A DNA stretch of 64,000 nt from positions 294,611 through 358,610 of the forward strand of contig CAJTKK010000002.1 in NCBI GenBank assembly GCA_910576535.1, in the 5' to 3' direction. The notes under the pieces were generated by a model. It saw nothing but the letters and a program-made list of their open reading frames with translations, was not told where the DNA came from and made no database searches. How positions within the stretch are numbered: the stretch's first letter is position 1; every line of letters begins with the position of its first letter. Positions 23,814-32,776 of this stretch are shown here, one piece after another. This DNA comes from an uncultured Lachnospiraceae bacterium (GTDB lineage Bacteria; Bacillota; Clostridia; Lachnospirales; Lachnospiraceae). The position numbers and the translations under genes are program-made.

Positions 23814-25739
23814 ATGAAGAAACTAGCGTTAAAAGATGAAATACTGCTGCAGATAGAAAAGCCGGCGCGTTATATCGGCAATGAAGTCAATGCTGTTATA
23901 AAAGAGAAAGATCAAGTGGATGTCCGTATAGCAATGTGTTTCCCCGATGTATATGAAATAGGCATGTCGCATCTGGGCATTCAAATTTTGTACGATATGT
24001 TCAACTGTTTTGAAGATGTATGGTGTGAACGGGTATATTCGCCATGGATAGATTTGGATAAAATTATGAGGGAGGAAAATATCCCTCTTTTTGCCTTGGA
24101 ATCCCAGGAACCTATAAAGAATATGGATTTTTTGGCAATTACCATTCAATATGAGATGTGCTATACCAATATATTGCAGATTCTCGATTTGTCCCAGATA
24201 CCATTAAGGGCGGCGGAACGGGGATGGGAGCATCCTGTCGTCATTGGAGGAGGTCCCTGTGTTTACAATCCGGAACCTATTGCCGCTTTTTTTGATATAT
24301 TTTATATCGGGGAAGGGGAAACACGTTACCGGGAGCTTCTGGATGTTTACAAAGAAAGCCGGAGGCTTGGGGAATCTAAGATCGGGTTTTTAAGAAAAGC
24401 GGCAAAAATACCGGGCATGTACGTCCCTATGTTTTATCATGTGGAATACCAGGAAGATGGAACCATTCAAAGCATGAAGCCGGTTGAGGAAGGGATTTCC
24501 GGGAAAGTGGTAAAAGAAGTGGAGATGGATCTTTCCGGTACGTATTATCCTAAAAAACCGGTGGTTCCTTTCATTAAAGTGACACAGGACAGGGTCGTAT
24601 TGGAAATCCAGCGGGGATGCATGAGAGGATGCCGTTTTTGCCAGGCGGGCCAGATCTACCGCCCGGTAAGGGAACGGGATGTGGACATGCTGAAAAGCTA
24701 TGCCGCAGAAATGCTGAAAAATACAGGACATGAAGAAATATCCTTAAGTTCTTTAAGCTCCAGCGACTATTCCAGGCTGCCGGAGTTCATTGATTTTCTT
24801 ATACAGGAATGCCGGGAGAAAAAAATTAATATTTCCCTTCCTTCCCTCCGGATTGATGCATTTTCCCTGGATGTCATGAGTAAAGTGCAGGACGTGAAAA
24901 AAAGCAGCCTGACCTTTGCCCCCGAAGCAGGAAGCCAGAGGTTGAGGGACGTGATTAATAAAGGGCTGACGGAAGAAGTCATTTTAAGGGGTTCTGCCTT
25001 AGCCTTTGAAGGGGGATGGACAAGGGTAAAACTGTATTTTATGTTAGGGCTTCCTACGGAAACGGAAGAGGATATCCGCGGAATCGGTGATTTGGCCAAT
25101 AAGATTGCGGCAGTATTTTTTGAGACGGTGCCAAAGGAAAAACGGGTAAACGGGAAAGTACAGATCGTGGTCAGCACTTCCTTTTTTATCCCGAAGCCGT
25201 TTACGCCTTTCCAATGGGCTTCTATGTGTACAAAGGAAGAATTCCTTGAGAAAGCATATGTGACCCGTACTTCCATCAAAGAACAGTTAAACCAGAAAAG
25301 CATCAAATACAACTGGCATGAAGCGGAGATCAGCGTTATGGAAGGCGTTTTTGCCAGAGGGGACAGAAAAATTGCTGATGTCATTGAAAGAGCATATCGG
25401 AAGGGCTGTATGTTCGATGCATGGAGCGAATATTTCCACAATGACATTTGGATGGAAGCTTTTGAGGAATGCGGTATCTGCATTGATTTCTATACGACAA
25501 GAGAACGGCGGATGGATGAGAAGTTCCCTTGGGATTTCTTGGACTGCGGCGTTACGAAGGAATTTTTACTAAGGGAGTGGGAAAAAGCTATGGAAGAGGC
25601 GGTTTCCCCTAATTGCCGCATACAATGCCAAAACTGCGGGGCAAACCGTTTTGGGGGAGGGATTTGTTATGAAAAACGGCCGGAACCGGCTGCAGAATCC
25701 AAACCCGCTGTAACAGCAAATGCAGGAAAGGAACAGTAA
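23814..25739 (+). CDS. TIGR03960-type B12-binding radical SAM protein
   Basis: A 641-residue protein with an N-terminal cobalamin-binding-like domain (about 40-170) and a radical SAM core whose cluster motif is GCMRGCRFCQAG. LSSLSSSDYSRLPEF and TFAPEAGSQRLRD follow, as in the family, and a Cys-rich end (IQCQNCGANRFGGGICYE) may bind metal. In many Gram-positives this gene is followed by a DUF2344 protein, RNase G and rplU, exactly as here. The reaction is unknown, and the linkage suggests an RNA or ribosome modification. Confidence 0.92.
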   Translation: MKKLALKDEILLQIEKPARYIGNEVNAVIKEKDQVDVRIAMCFPDVYEIGMSHLGIQILYDMFNCFEDVWCERVYSPWIDLDKIMREENIPLFALESQEPIKNMDFLAITIQYEMCYTNILQILDLSQIPLRAAERGWEHPVVIGGGPCVYNPEPIAAFFDIFYIGEGETRYRELLDVYKESRRLGESKIGFLRKAAKIPGMYVPMFYHVEYQEDGTIQSMKPVEEGISGKVVKEVEMDLSGTYYPKKPVVPFIKVTQDRVVLEIQRGCMRGCRFCQAGQIYRPVRERDVDMLKSYAAEMLKNTGHEEISLSSLSSSDYSRLPEFIDFLIQECREKKINISLPSLRIDAFSLDVMSKVQDVKKSSLTFAPEAGSQRLRDVINKGLTEEVILRGSALAFEGGWTRVKLYFMLGLPTETEEDIRGIGDLANKIAAVFFETVPKEKRVNGKVQIVVSTSFFIPKPFTPFQWASMCTKEEFLEKAYVTRTSIKEQLNQKSIKYNWHEAEISVMEGVFARGDRKIADVIERAYRKGCMFDAWSEYFHNDIWMEAFEECGICIDFYTTRERRMDEKFPWDFLDCGVTKEFLLREWEKAMEEAVSPNCRIQCQNCGANRFGGGICYEKRPEPAAESKPAVTANAGKEQ

Positions 25740-25744
25740 ACAGG

Positions 25745-26458
25745 ATGAAAGTGAGAATTAAATTTGCGAAATCAGGGCCGATGCGTTTTATAGGACATTT
25801 GGATATGATGCGGTTTTTCCAAAAAGCAGTCCGCAGGGCTGGAATTGATGTGGCATATTCGGAGGGGTTTAGCCCGCATCAGATTATGTCCTTTGCAGCG
25901 CCTCTTGGCGTAGGCCTTACCAGTCATGGGGAATATCTGGATCTGGAAGTGAAATCCCATTCCGGGGCTGAGGATATGAAAAGACGGCTGAATGAGGTGA
26001 TGGTAGAGGGGATGGAAATCCTGGGCGTTACGATGCTGGAAAATGGGGCGAAAAATGCAATGGCAAGCGTAGCCGCTGCCAGATATTCCGTTAGATTCCG
26101 TAAAGGCTGCGCGCCTTCTTTTGACTGGGCAGACCGGCTGGCGGCATTTTATCAGAAATCTTCCATTATGGTCAGGAAGAAAACAAAAAAAAGCGAAATG
26201 GATTTGGACTTAAAACCTCATATCTATCAGCTATCAGTTTTGGGCGAAGGAGAGGCTGCCGGCATTTCCATGCTTGTAAATGCCGGCAGTAGCTGTAATA
26301 TTAAACCCGCCCTGGTGATGGGAGCCTTTTTAAAAGAAAACGGGGAAGAACTACAGGAATTTGCTTTGGAAATTACGAGGGAAGATACCTTTATGGATCT
26401 GGGAACGGAGGGAATGAGGAAACTGGTTCCTTTGGATGCGGTTGGAATGGGGTTTTAA
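25745..26458 (+). CDS. TIGR03936 / DUF2344 radical-SAM-associated protein
   Basis: A 237-residue protein with the family opening MKVRIKFAKSGPMRFIGHLD and AYSEGFSPHQIMSFAAPLGVG. In some species it is fused to the C-terminus of the TIGR03960 radical SAM protein; here it is separate, 5 bases downstream. It is presumed to act with that enzyme. Biochemical function is unknown. Its stop is one base before the RNase G start. Confidence 0.92.
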   Translation: MKVRIKFAKSGPMRFIGHLDMMRFFQKAVRRAGIDVAYSEGFSPHQIMSFAAPLGVGLTSHGEYLDLEVKSHSGAEDMKRRLNEVMVEGMEILGVTMLENGAKNAMASVAAARYSVRFRKGCAPSFDWADRLAAFYQKSSIMVRKKTKKSEMDLDLKPHIYQLSVLGEGEAAGISMLVNAGSSCNIKPALVMGAFLKENGEELQEFALEITREDTFMDLGTEGMRKLVPLDAVGMGF

Positions 26459-26459
26459 A

Positions 26460-27677
26460 ATGGACAGGAAATATATCATATTAAGGCATAAGCATAAAAT
26501 ATTATCTTTGCTGTATCATGGCAACCGCTTGCTCCATGCGAGGGCAGAGGCAGAGCATGGAAATCTTTTAGGGAACATGTATATAGCGAAAGTAAAAAAC
26601 GTTGTGAAAAACATTAATGCCGCTTTTGTGGAAATCAAGCCAGGATGCCCTTGTTTTCTCAGCCTCAATGGATTGAAAAACCCGCTGATTACGAACCGGG
26701 ACTATGATGGCAGGGTTTTAGACGGCGATGAGATTCTTGTACAAGTATATAAAGAAGAAACAAAATCAAAGACTCCTACAGTGACCTGTTCTTTGTCTTT
26801 AGACGGCAAATACTGCGTGGCGTCCGCCCGCAGGCTTGGGGTATCCTATTCCGCAAAATTATCGGATAAAGTAAAAAAACGGATAGGGGACTGTCTGGAA
26901 CAGGAAGGTTTTCTGGAAACATATGGCCGGGAGGCCGGGATTATTATCCGTACAAATGCCAAAGACCTGACAGAAGATCTTACGCCTTTAAAAGATGAGA
27001 TCAGGACCCTGACAGGAAAATTACATCATATTATGGAAATTGCGCGCCACCGCACATGCTATTCCGTCCTTTTTGAACAACTGCCCGCCTATCTGACAGG
27101 TATCCGGGATGAATATGAGGGGCAATATGAAGAAATTGTAACAGATCAGCCGGATATTTATGAAACGGTGTTAGCATACCGCAAAAAAAACCCTTCTTTT
27201 CCTATTCCCGGGGTACGCCTTTATCAGGATGAGAAAGTCCCGTTGTACAAGCTCTATAGTGTGGAAACCCGCTTAAAGGAAGCGCTGAATAAGAAGGTAT
27301 GGTTAAAGTCCGGCGGGTATTTAGTCATAGAGCATACGGAGGCGCTAACGGCCATAGATGTGAATACCGGAAAGCTGACCGCCGGAAAAGATATGGAAGA
27401 GACTTATTTACGCACGAACTTAGAGGCAGCCGGAGAAATAGCCGTCCAGATGGCTTTGCGCAATCTGTCCGGCATGATTCTTGTGGATTTTATCAATATG
27501 TCCCGGGAAGAAAATAATAAAAGATTAATGGCATTTTTTGGGGATTTGTTAAAAAAAGATCCCGTAAGAACCCAACTGATAGATATTACGGCTCTAGGAT
27601 TGGTGGAAATTACAAGGATGAAAATGAGCAAGCCCTTACAAGAGCAACTGATCTTCCAGCCCGACAAAGAATCATAA
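26460..27677 (+). CDS. rng: Ribonuclease G/E family endoribonuclease
   Basis: A 405-residue protein starting at ATG 26460; the frame opens 24 bases earlier inside the previous gene. An S1-like RNA-binding region (NMYIAKVKNVVKNINAAFVEI) is followed by the catalytic DNase I-like core with the two metal aspartates in TAIDVNTGK and ILVDFINM. It ends at the QLIF segment without the Cys-containing zinc-link of Escherichia coli RNase E/G, so the dimer-of-dimers contact may differ. Role: rRNA and mRNA cleavage. Confidence 0.92.
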   Translation: MDRKYIILRHKHKILSLLYHGNRLLHARAEAEHGNLLGNMYIAKVKNVVKNINAAFVEIKPGCPCFLSLNGLKNPLITNRDYDGRVLDGDEILVQVYKEETKSKTPTVTCSLSLDGKYCVASARRLGVSYSAKLSDKVKKRIGDCLEQEGFLETYGREAGIIIRTNAKDLTEDLTPLKDEIRTLTGKLHHIMEIARHRTCYSVLFEQLPAYLTGIRDEYEGQYEEIVTDQPDIYETVLAYRKKNPSFPIPGVRLYQDEKVPLYKLYSVETRLKEALNKKVWLKSGGYLVIEHTEALTAIDVNTGKLTAGKDMEETYLRTNLEAAGEIAVQMALRNLSGMILVDFINMSREENNKRLMAFFGDLLKKDPVRTQLIDITALGLVEITRMKMSKPLQEQLIFQPDKES

Positions 27678-27688
27678 GGAGAATGGCC

Positions 27689-28249
27689 ATGGAACTTATT
27701 AAAATGGAGAAAATAAAGGATGGCAGATATTTAAAGAACTATGAACTTACTTACCTTAATAAGGCCGGAAAAGAAAAAAAATATGAAATTGTCAGCAGGA
27801 AAGAACTTGCCAATATAGAGGACATCGGGAAAAGCGCCAGCGGACTGTCAATTGCCGCGTTAAGCGGCAAGAAACTTCTTTTGCTGAAAGAATTCCGTAT
27901 GGGGATAAATAAGGCTATTTATAACCTTTGTGCCGGAATGTTTGAAAAGGGTGAGACGATAGAAGAATGTGTATCCAGGGAATTATATGAAGAAACCGGA
28001 TTAAGCGTAAAAAGGATTATAGACGTTCTTCCGTCTTCTTATGCGGCGGTGGCTATTTCCGATACAAAAACGCACATTGTATTTGTAGAGGTACAAGGGG
28101 AATTTGAAGATCATACTTCTGAAAATGAATGGATAGAAGCTGGATTTTATGACAGGGAGGAAGTGGAAATGCTGCTGAAAACAGAGGAATTCAGTTCCCG
28201 GGCGCAAATTATTGCCTATTTTTTCTCAAAGAACCTTTTCCCGGTATAA
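27689..28249 (+). CDS. NUDIX hydrolase
   Basis: A protein of 186-188 residues with an exact NUDIX box GX5EX7REUXEEXGU (GMFEKGETIEEC, then VSRELYEETGL). Such enzymes hydrolyse nucleoside diphosphates linked to other groups; the layout is close to ADP-ribose pyrophosphatases, but the substrate is not fixed by the sequence. ATG 27689 has better spacing from AAGGAG than ATG 27683. It ends just before the rplU promoter. Confidence 0.9.
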   Translation: MELIKMEKIKDGRYLKNYELTYLNKAGKEKKYEIVSRKELANIEDIGKSASGLSIAALSGKKLLLLKEFRMGINKAIYNLCAGMFEKGETIEECVSRELYEETGLSVKRIIDVLPSSYAAVAISDTKTHIVFVEVQGEFEDHTSENEWIEAGFYDREEVEMLLKTEEFSSRAQIIAYFFSKNLFPV

Positions 28250-28254
28250 AAATC

Positions 28255-28283
28255 TTGACAATTTCTGGCCGGAATGATAAACT
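28255..28283 (+). promoter_or_regulatory. Promoter of rplU-prp-rpmA
   Basis: TTGACA (28255-28260), a 17-base spacer and TAAACT (28278-28283), placed 5-6 bases ahead of the L21 leader RNA. A consensus -35 fits a strongly expressed ribosomal protein operon. Confidence 0.8.
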
Positions 28284-28288
28284 ATCGG

Positions 28289-28383
28289 AGTATGCCGCAT
28301 AGATAGGCTGGAAAGAGCGTTTTTTTGGAAAACGCCGCCGTCTCTAGCGAGTAAAGCAGGCGCAGGCTTGTATTATAGGAGGT
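28289..28383 (+). promoter_or_regulatory. Ribosomal protein L21 leader
   Basis: A structured 5' leader with the Firmicutes L21-leader pattern: TATGCCGCATAGATAGGCTG, a GAAAGAGCG-loop-CGCC hairpin, TCTCTAGCG and a final GGCGCAGGCTTGTATTATAGG leading into the AGGAGG of rplU. The family is thought to let L21 (or an operon partner) repress its own synthesis. Identification rests on recalled consensus features and position, not on a covariance search. Confidence 0.85.
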
Positions 28384-28388
28384 GCAAT

Positions 28389-28694
28389 ATGTACGCAATT
28401 ATTGCCACAGGTGGAAAACAGTATAAGGTTTCCGAAGGTGATGTGATCAAAGTGGAAAAGCTGGCTGCAGAACCCGGGGAAACGGTAACATTTGACCAGG
28501 TAATCGCAATCAGCGATAATGGGCTTAAAGTTGCCGGTGACGTAGCTAATTCAACGGTGTCCGCTACTGTAATGGAGCAGGGCAGAGGAAAGAAAGTTAT
28601 CGTTTACAAGTATAAGAGAAAAACCGGTTACCACAAGAAAAATGGTCACAGACAAGCATACACTCAGGTTAAAATTGATAAAATCAATGCATAA
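28389..28694 (+). CDS. rplU: 50S ribosomal protein L21
   Basis: A 101-residue L21 with the normal opening MYAIIATGGKQYKV and closing block KRKTGYHKKNGHRQAYT. AGGAGG is 7 bases upstream of ATG 28389; the frame opens earlier but inside the leader. It binds 23S rRNA in the large subunit. The rplU-prp-rpmA order is conserved in Firmicutes. Confidence 0.98.
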   Translation: MYAIIATGGKQYKVSEGDVIKVEKLAAEPGETVTFDQVIAISDNGLKVAGDVANSTVSATVMEQGRGKKVIVYKYKRKTGYHKKNGHRQAYTQVKIDKINA

Positions 28695-28712
28695 TTCAGG
28701 TAATGCTGGGAA

Positions 28713-29042
28713 ATGACAAAAATTGTTATCCAAAAATCAAAAAACGGGGAATATAAAGGATTTACTTGTAAAGGACATTCCGGTTTTGCCATCAGAGGAG
28801 AAGATATCGTATGCGCTTCTATATCAGTTTTGGTAATTAATGCCATTAATTCCATGGAAAAGTTGGCCAAAGAGGATATGGAAATTACGGAAGATGAAAC
28901 AGCAGGAATGATACGGTGTTTTATGAAAAAGCCATTGTCCGACAGAGGAAAAATCCTTATGGACTCTATGATACTTGGTTTGTCGGAGATTTCAGATCAA
29001 TATGGCAGGCAGTATCTAACAATTAAAATCAAGGAGGTGTAA
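28713..29042 (+). CDS. prp: Ribosomal-processing cysteine protease Prp
   Basis: A 109-residue protease with the catalytic His in CKGHSGFA and the catalytic Cys in DIVCASISVL. Prp removes the N-terminal extension of L27, encoded immediately downstream, before L27 enters the ribosome. The gene lies between rplU and rpmA, its usual place, with 18 and 4 base gaps. It is expected to be essential wherever L27 carries the extension. Confidence 0.96.
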   Translation: MTKIVIQKSKNGEYKGFTCKGHSGFAIRGEDIVCASISVLVINAINSMEKLAKEDMEITEDETAGMIRCFMKKPLSDRGKILMDSMILGLSEISDQYGRQYLTIKIKEV

Positions 29043-29046
29043 GACC

Positions 29047-29334
29047 ATGTTAAATATGAACCTTCAATTTTTCGCTCATAAAAAGGGTGTTGGTTCGACG
29101 AAAAACGGCAGAGATTCCGAATCGAAAAGACTTGGCGCTAAAAGGGCTGACGGACAATTCGTAAAAGCAGGGAATATTTTGTACAGACAGCGCGGAACAA
29201 AGATTCATCCCGGCGTTAATGTAGGAAGAGGCGGCGATGATACTTTATATGCACGGGTAGACGGCATACTTAGATTTGAAAGAAAAGGAAGAGACAAAAA
29301 ACGAGCTTCCGTATATCCTGTAGAGAGTGAATAA
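29047..29334 (+). CDS. rpmA: 50S ribosomal protein L27 with Prp-cleaved extension
   Basis: A 95-residue L27 whose N-terminus reads MLNMNLQFFAHKKGVGSTKN. The MNLQFFA segment is the Prp recognition site, with cleavage expected between the second Phe and Ala, giving a mature AHKKG start. The L27 N-terminus reaches the peptidyl transferase centre, so processing is required for activity. AGGAGG lies in the end of prp. Confidence 0.98.
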   Translation: MLNMNLQFFAHKKGVGSTKNGRDSESKRLGAKRADGQFVKAGNILYRQRGTKIHPGVNVGRGGDDTLYARVDGILRFERKGRDKKRASVYPVESE

Positions 29335-29344
29335 GAACGAACCG

Positions 29345-29376
29345 GGCTTCAAACGTACTTAGTTTGAAGCCTTTTT
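29345..29376 (+). terminator. Intrinsic terminator after rpmA
   Basis: GGCTTCAAAC (29345-29354) and GTTTGAAGCC (29362-29371) are perfect arms with a 7-base loop, followed by TTTTT. It closes the rplU-prp-rpmA unit. Confidence 0.88.
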
Positions 29377-29411
29377 GTTAAGCCCTTTTTGGGAAGAAAG
29401 CAGGGAGTAAA

Positions 29412-30710
29412 ATGTTTGCAGACAGAGCGAAAATATATATAAAAAGCGGAAAAGGCGGGGACGGGCATGTATCCTTCCGCCGAGAAAAATATGTCCCAAA
29501 CGGCGGGCCGGACGGAGGGGATGGTGGAGACGGTGGCAGCGTGATTTTTGAAGTAGATGACGGGCTGAATACGCTGGTTGATTTCCGGCATATCCGGAAG
29601 TATGCAGCGGAAAACGGCCAAAACGGCGACAAGAAAAATTGTAGGGGTAAAAACGGGGCGGATATCATAATCAAGGTGCCTTACGGGACAGTGATTAAAG
29701 AAGGGGAAAGCGGGAAAGTGATTACCGATATGTCCGGGGAAAACAGACGGGCAGTTCTGTTGAAGGGCGGAAAAGGAGGCAATGGCAACCAGCATTATGC
29801 AACCAGTACGATGCAGGCTCCTAAATATGCCCAGCCTGGGCAGGAAGCAAAGGAGCTGGAATTGCAGTTGGAGCTAAAAGTAATCGCCGATGTAGGACTT
29901 GTCGGCTTTCCGAATGTGGGGAAATCCACTTTGCTTTCCCGCGTGACCAATGCCCGGCCTAAAATTGCAAATTACCATTTTACTACCTTAAACCCCAATC
30001 TTGGGGTGGTGGATCTGGAAGGAGCCAAAGGATTTGTTATCGCCGATATTCCCGGGTTAATTGAAGGGGCTTCGGAGGGGATAGGGCTTGGGCATGAATT
30101 CCTGCGTCATATTGAACGTACAAAACTTATGATTCATATTGTTGATGCTGCTTCTACGGAAGGGCGTGACCCTATTGCAGATATTTATGCCATCAATAAA
30201 GAGCTGGAGGCTTATAACCCGGAGATTGCATCCCGCCCCCAAGTCATTGCGGCCAATAAGATGGATATGATTGGCGCCGTAGGAATGGAAATTTCTGAAG
30301 ATCCTATTGGCAGAATCAAAGCCGAATTTGAACCGGAAGGGGTTCAGGTTTTCCCTATTTCCGCAGTTACGGGGCAGGGAGTGCGTGAGCTGCTTTATGC
30401 GGTGAACAATCTTTTAGAAGGAATGGACGATAAGCCAATTATTTTTGAACAGGAGTATTTCCCGGAAATGCAGCAGGATGAGGCAGGACCCCATACAGTC
30501 GTTTATAATGAAAAAGAAGATGAATATGTAGTGGAAGGCCCCCGTATTGAAAAAATGCTGGGATATACCAATCTGGAATCCGAAAAAGGGTTTGCTTTCT
30601 TCCAGAACTTTTTAAAGAAAAACGGTATTATAAAAGAATTGGAGGAACTTGGCATCCAGGAAGGGGATACTGTCCGTATGTATGGGCTTTCCTTTGATTA
30701 TTACAAGTAG
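29412..30710 (+). CDS. obgE: GTPase ObgE/CgtA
   Basis: A 432-residue Obg GTPase. The glycine-rich Obg fold (about 1-158) has KGGDGHVSFRREKYVPNGGPDGGDGGDGG-type repeats. The G domain has G1 GFPNVGKSTL, G3 DIPGLIEGA and G4 NKMDM, and a C-terminal OCT domain (about 350-432) ends YGLSFDYYK. Obg proteins act in large-subunit assembly and stress control. Many Firmicutes keep obgE after rpmA, as here. Confidence 0.97.
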   Translation: MFADRAKIYIKSGKGGDGHVSFRREKYVPNGGPDGGDGGDGGSVIFEVDDGLNTLVDFRHIRKYAAENGQNGDKKNCRGKNGADIIIKVPYGTVIKEGESGKVITDMSGENRRAVLLKGGKGGNGNQHYATSTMQAPKYAQPGQEAKELELQLELKVIADVGLVGFPNVGKSTLLSRVTNARPKIANYHFTTLNPNLGVVDLEGAKGFVIADIPGLIEGASEGIGLGHEFLRHIERTKLMIHIVDAASTEGRDPIADIYAINKELEAYNPEIASRPQVIAANKMDMIGAVGMEISEDPIGRIKAEFEPEGVQVFPISAVTGQGVRELLYAVNNLLEGMDDKPIIFEQEYFPEMQQDEAGPHTVVYNEKEDEYVVEGPRIEKMLGYTNLESEKGFAFFQNFLKKNGIIKELEELGIQEGDTVRMYGLSFDYYK

Positions 30711-30730
30711 AAAAGAATGGAGTGTAATGT

Positions 30731-31021
30731 ATGACAAGCAAACAGAGAAGTTATTTAAAAAGTCTGGCGAATAATTTGGACCCAGTATTCCAGGTAGGAA
30801 AATCCAGCCTTACCCCTGAGTTCACGGCAGCTGTTTCAGAGGCTTTCAATACCAGGGAACTGTTAAAAATCGCCGTTTTGAAAAATTGCATGGATGATCC
30901 GAAAGAGATTGCTGAGATGCTGGCTGGGCGTACCCGCTCCCAAGTGGTGCAAGTCATTGGCCGTAAAATAATTTTGTATAAGGAAAATAAAGAAAATAAA
31001 AAAATTATCTTGCCGCAATAA
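30731..31021 (+). CDS. yhbY: YhbY family CRM-domain RNA-binding protein
   Basis: A 96-residue protein made of a single CRM domain, with LKSLANNLDPVFQVGKSSLT, the basic RELLKIAVLKN segment and QVIGRKIILYK. CRM proteins bind pre-50S rRNA and help ribosome assembly. It lies between obgE and nadD with 20 and 58 base gaps. Confidence 0.93.
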   Translation: MTSKQRSYLKSLANNLDPVFQVGKSSLTPEFTAAVSEAFNTRELLKIAVLKNCMDDPKEIAEMLAGRTRSQVVQVIGRKIILYKENKENKKIILPQ

Positions 31022-31079
31022 ACGTTCACTGCTAAGATTTATATTATAAATGTATTTTTCTTCCGGAGGGAAACTTTCA

Positions 31080-31697
31080 ATGGAAAATGGAAAAAAGAAA
31101 ACGGGAATTATGGGCGGGACTTTTAACCCGGTTCATATCGGTCACCTGCTTCTTGCGGAAAATGCAAGAGAAACCTTTGAATTGGATGAAATTCTCTTTG
31201 TGCCAAGCGGTTTATCCTATATGAAAAAAGGAATGGAAATGGCTGATAAAAGGATGCGCCTGGAGATGACCCGTCTGGCTATAACGGACAACCCTTTCTT
31301 CGCCCTGTCGCCGGTGGAGGTGGAACGGGAGGGTAATTCTTATACCTATGAAACATTGGAAGCATTACGGGCAGCGGAGCCGGAAACCATGTTCTATTTG
31401 ATTGTGGGGGCTGACAGCCTCTTTGCCATGGAAACATGGAAGCATCCGGAAGCCATATTTAAAAACTGCGCGGTTCTTGCAGCCGTACGCAGCGGAAGCG
31501 GCTGTGAAGACTTAGAAATTCAAATTGCCCGCCTGGAGGGAAAATACGGAACCGAAATAAGGAGAATCCCTATGGATGAAATACCGGTTTCTTCCACTGA
31601 TATCCGCAACAGGATCCATCAAGGGAAATCCATCCGTTATATGGTTCCGGGCAATGTAATTGCTTATATAGAAAAGCACCGGCTCTATACAGGATAA
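31080..31697 (+). CDS. nadD: Nicotinate-nucleotide adenylyltransferase
   Basis: A 205-residue NadD from ATG 31080, which has CGGAGGG 8-9 bases upstream; the frame opens at 31050. It transfers AMP to nicotinate mononucleotide in NAD synthesis. The nucleotidyltransferase motif GGTFNPVHIGHLLLAE has the HxGH site, and the second motif is VSSTDIRNRI. nadD-yqeK-rsfS order is conserved in Firmicutes. Confidence 0.96.
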   Translation: MENGKKKTGIMGGTFNPVHIGHLLLAENARETFELDEILFVPSGLSYMKKGMEMADKRMRLEMTRLAITDNPFFALSPVEVEREGNSYTYETLEALRAAEPETMFYLIVGADSLFAMETWKHPEAIFKNCAVLAAVRSGSGCEDLEIQIARLEGKYGTEIRRIPMDEIPVSSTDIRNRIHQGKSIRYMVPGNVIAYIEKHRLYTG

Positions 31698-31726
31698 AAG
31701 ACAAAAAGAAGGGATGGAAGTAAAAG

Positions 31727-32341
31727 ATGGAAACCAAATCTTCAAATTTGAAAAAAATCCGCAAAGCAATGGAAAAATCGCTGGATTCCAAACGTTTTGA
31801 GCATACCCTTGGGGTGGAATATACGGCAGCCGCCCTTGCCATGCGCTACGGCGGGGATATTATGAAAGCCCAGACGGCAGGGCTTTTGCACGATTGCGCC
31901 AAATGCATGAGCAATGATAAGCGCCTCTCCATATGTGAAAAACATCATATCAGCGTCAATAAGATCGAACGCAAAAACCCTTTTTTGCTTCATGCCAAAG
32001 TAGGAAGCTATATTGCCATGCAGAAATTCCAGGTTCATGACAGCGACACGGTCAATGCAATTTTGAACCATACGACAGGAAGGCCGGATATGTCTTTGCT
32101 GGAAAAGATTGTTTATGTGGCGGACTATATCGAGCCGGGGAGAAAGCAGGCGCCGAACCTTATGGAAATCAGGAAATTATCCTTTCTTGACTTAGATGAA
32201 GCTTTGTTCCGTATATTGGAAGACACCCTGGTTTATCTAAGGACAGTGGACGGTGATGTGGATCCGATGACGCAAAAAACTTATGACTTTTATAAAGAGT
32301 ATAGGGAAAACAGGCAAAGCGAGGTAAGAAACCTGCCATAG
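31727..32341 (+). CDS. yqeK: YqeK family HD-domain phosphohydrolase
   Basis: A 204-residue HD protein with FEHTLGVEYTAAALA, the metal pair LLHDCAKCM, and a third His/Asp set in HAKVGSYIA and ILNHTTGRPDM. YqeK proteins cleave symmetric dinucleoside tetraphosphates (Ap4A). The gene lies between nadD and rsfS as usual. Confidence 0.93.
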   Translation: METKSSNLKKIRKAMEKSLDSKRFEHTLGVEYTAAALAMRYGGDIMKAQTAGLLHDCAKCMSNDKRLSICEKHHISVNKIERKNPFLLHAKVGSYIAMQKFQVHDSDTVNAILNHTTGRPDMSLLEKIVYVADYIEPGRKQAPNLMEIRKLSFLDLDEALFRILEDTLVYLRTVDGDVDPMTQKTYDFYKEYRENRQSEVRNLP

Positions 32342-32404
32342 GCAGAAGAATGGAAACCAGTAAATACAGCAGGACTGTTAATAGCAGTAAGAAAGGACAT
32401 ACGG

Positions 32405-32761
32405 ATGAACAGCAAAGAAATGACCCGCCTTGCGATTAAGGCATTGGATGACAAAAAAGCAGAGAACATACAAGTAATTGATATCAGTGAGGTATCGGTA
32501 ATCGCTGATTATTTTATTATTGCAAATGGTACGAACCGGAACCAGAACCAGGCGCTTGCCGATTCTGTGGAAGAAAGCCTGGGAAGGGCAGGGGTTAATT
32601 TGAAACAGGTGGAAGGATATGATGCCGCCAATTGGATTCTAATGGACTTTCTGGATATTATTGTGCATATTTTTGATAGGGATAACCGTCTCTTTTATGA
32701 TCTGGAACGGATATGGAGGGATGGAAAGCAAATCTCCTTATCAGAGTTTGAAGAAGGCTAA
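32405..32761 (+). CDS. rsfS: Ribosome silencing factor RsfS
   Basis: A 118-residue RsfS with ISEVSVIADYFIIANGTN, EGYDAANWILMDFLDIIVHIF and FYDLERIW. It binds L14 and prevents subunit joining when nutrients are short. AAAGGA is placed before ATG. It closes the nadD-yqeK-rsfS set. Confidence 0.96.
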   Translation: MNSKEMTRLAIKALDDKKAENIQVIDISEVSVIADYFIIANGTNRNQNQALADSVEESLGRAGVNLKQVEGYDAANWILMDFLDIIVHIFDRDNRLFYDLERIWRDGKQISLSEFEEG

Positions 32762-32776
32762 AGGGCTGAACAGTTC

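Noticed and set aside
24767..25483. 238-codon open frame antisense to the TIGR03960 gene
   Set aside because: Composition is typical of a shadow frame (Ser/Thr-rich, no motif), and the sense strand is a clear radical SAM protein.
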